Source of the DNA: Clostridium sp.
GTDB lineage: Bacteria > Bacillota > Clostridia > Lachnospirales > Lachnospiraceae
Reading direction: 5' to 3'
DNA: 6,055 bases
Assembly: GCA_016302185.1 (NCBI GenBank)
Contig: JAEDOC010000125.1
Span: forward strand, 1 to 6,055
Positions 5,898 through 6,055 of this stretch are shown here, one piece after another. A program made the translations under genes and the position numbers. The notes below the pieces were generated by a model. The model worked only from the letters and a program-made list of their open reading frames with translations, did no database searches and was not told the DNA's origin. Numbering within the stretch: position 1 is the stretch's first letter; each line of letters opens with the position of its first letter.

Positions 5898-5933
5898 AAA
5901 AAACGCTCTGGAATTAAAATCAATTCCAGAGCG
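5898..5933 (-). terminator. First intrinsic terminator of the rib leader (riboswitch expression platform)
   Basis: On the minus strand CGCTCTGGAATT (5922-5933) and AATTCCAGAGCG (5904-5915) form a perfect 12-base-pair stem around a six-base loop, followed by six T (5898-5903). It starts about 35 bases after the FMN aptamer, the usual place for the terminator of a transcription-attenuating FMN riboswitch. TCCAGA in its 3' arm can pair with TCTGGA of the aptamer 3' strand (5981-5986), a possible antiterminator contact when FMN is absent. Confidence 0.9.
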
Positions 5934-5966
5934 AAAATCATGCATACAAAAAACACTTTTCTGTTC

Positions 5967-6055
5967 ATCATCTTCTTCCATCCAGACTGTACTGTCGGCT
6001 TCGGAGTTTCACCGAATCATGCCTTGCGGCTCGTGGGCTGTACCACCGGTAGGGA
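5967..6055 (-). promoter_or_regulatory. FMN riboswitch (RFN element), 5' part cut by the window edge
   Basis: The minus strand carries the conserved RFN segments in order: CCCTACCGGTGGTACAGCCC, then ACGAGC, TTCGG and CCGAA arms flanking TGAAACT, GCCGACAGT, and AGTCTGGATGGAAGAAG. This is the FMN aptamer found upstream of riboflavin genes. Visible are the 3' arm of an early stem (TCCC at the edge), a short GCC, GCAA, GGC hairpin (6021-6030), the TTCGG/CCGAA stem, and the 3' strand that closes the outer stem. The 5' strand of that outer stem, and the promoter, lie beyond 6055. FMN binding is expected to favour the terminators downstream and so repress ribD-ribE-ribBA-ribH. Identity is certain on sequence; the mode of control is inferred from the terminators. 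Confidence 0.96.

Noticed and set aside
5799..5981. A 60-codon minus-strand frame through the rib leader whose TGA overlaps the first ribD ATG.
   Set aside because: It starts inside the aptamer without a Shine-Dalgarno and runs through both terminator hairpins; the sequence is explained by RNA structure.

Overview
The window shows two convergent gene sets of a kind typical of anaerobic Firmicutes, most likely Clostridia (perhaps Lachnospiraceae-like, which is an inference). The clues are the B. subtilis-style riboflavin gene order with a fused ribBA, an FMN riboswitch with intrinsic terminators, strong GGAGG-type ribosome binding sites, and a multi-subunit iron-sulfur/flavin dehydrogenase in place of a simple oxidase. 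No transposon, CRISPR array, tRNA, rRNA or phage gene was seen.

Plus strand, 1 to 2073: a tightly coupled operon that enters from the left. It holds the last 48 residues of an unidentified protein, a 167-residue ferredoxin-like protein with two [4Fe-4S] motifs, a 96-residue BFD-like [2Fe-2S] protein, and a 381-residue FAD-dependent oxidoreductase of the D-amino-acid-oxidase (DAO) fold. Successive genes overlap by 1, 11 and 4 bases, and each complete gene has a good Shine-Dalgarno sequence. This set of parts resembles heteromeric amino-acid or opine dehydrogenases (dye-linked L-proline dehydrogenase PDH1, HcnABC, octopine/nopaline oxidases). In those, a DAO-like subunit oxidises an amine and passes electrons through Fe-S proteins to a second flavoprotein. 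The substrate cannot be read from the sequence.

2074 to 2206: the gap between the converging operons, with a strong hairpin flanked by A and T runs that can terminate transcription from both sides.

Minus strand, 6055 down to 2207: a complete riboflavin operon in the order FMN riboswitch (its 5' part lies outside the window), two tandem intrinsic terminators, ribD, ribE, ribBA, ribH. The four proteins cover all the dedicated steps from GTP and ribulose 5-phosphate to riboflavin, apart from the dephosphorylation step, which is usually done by a general phosphatase. FMN binding to the leader is expected to shut the operon down.

The points most worth a second look are an 80-base ribD/ribE overlap that adds about 27 residues to RibD, the doubled terminator after the aptamer, a hairpin that puts the ribD Shine-Dalgarno in its loop, a strongly purine-rich ribBA-ribH spacer, and the uncharacterised Fe-S/flavin dehydrogenase. 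Nothing seen amounts to a clearly new biological system.
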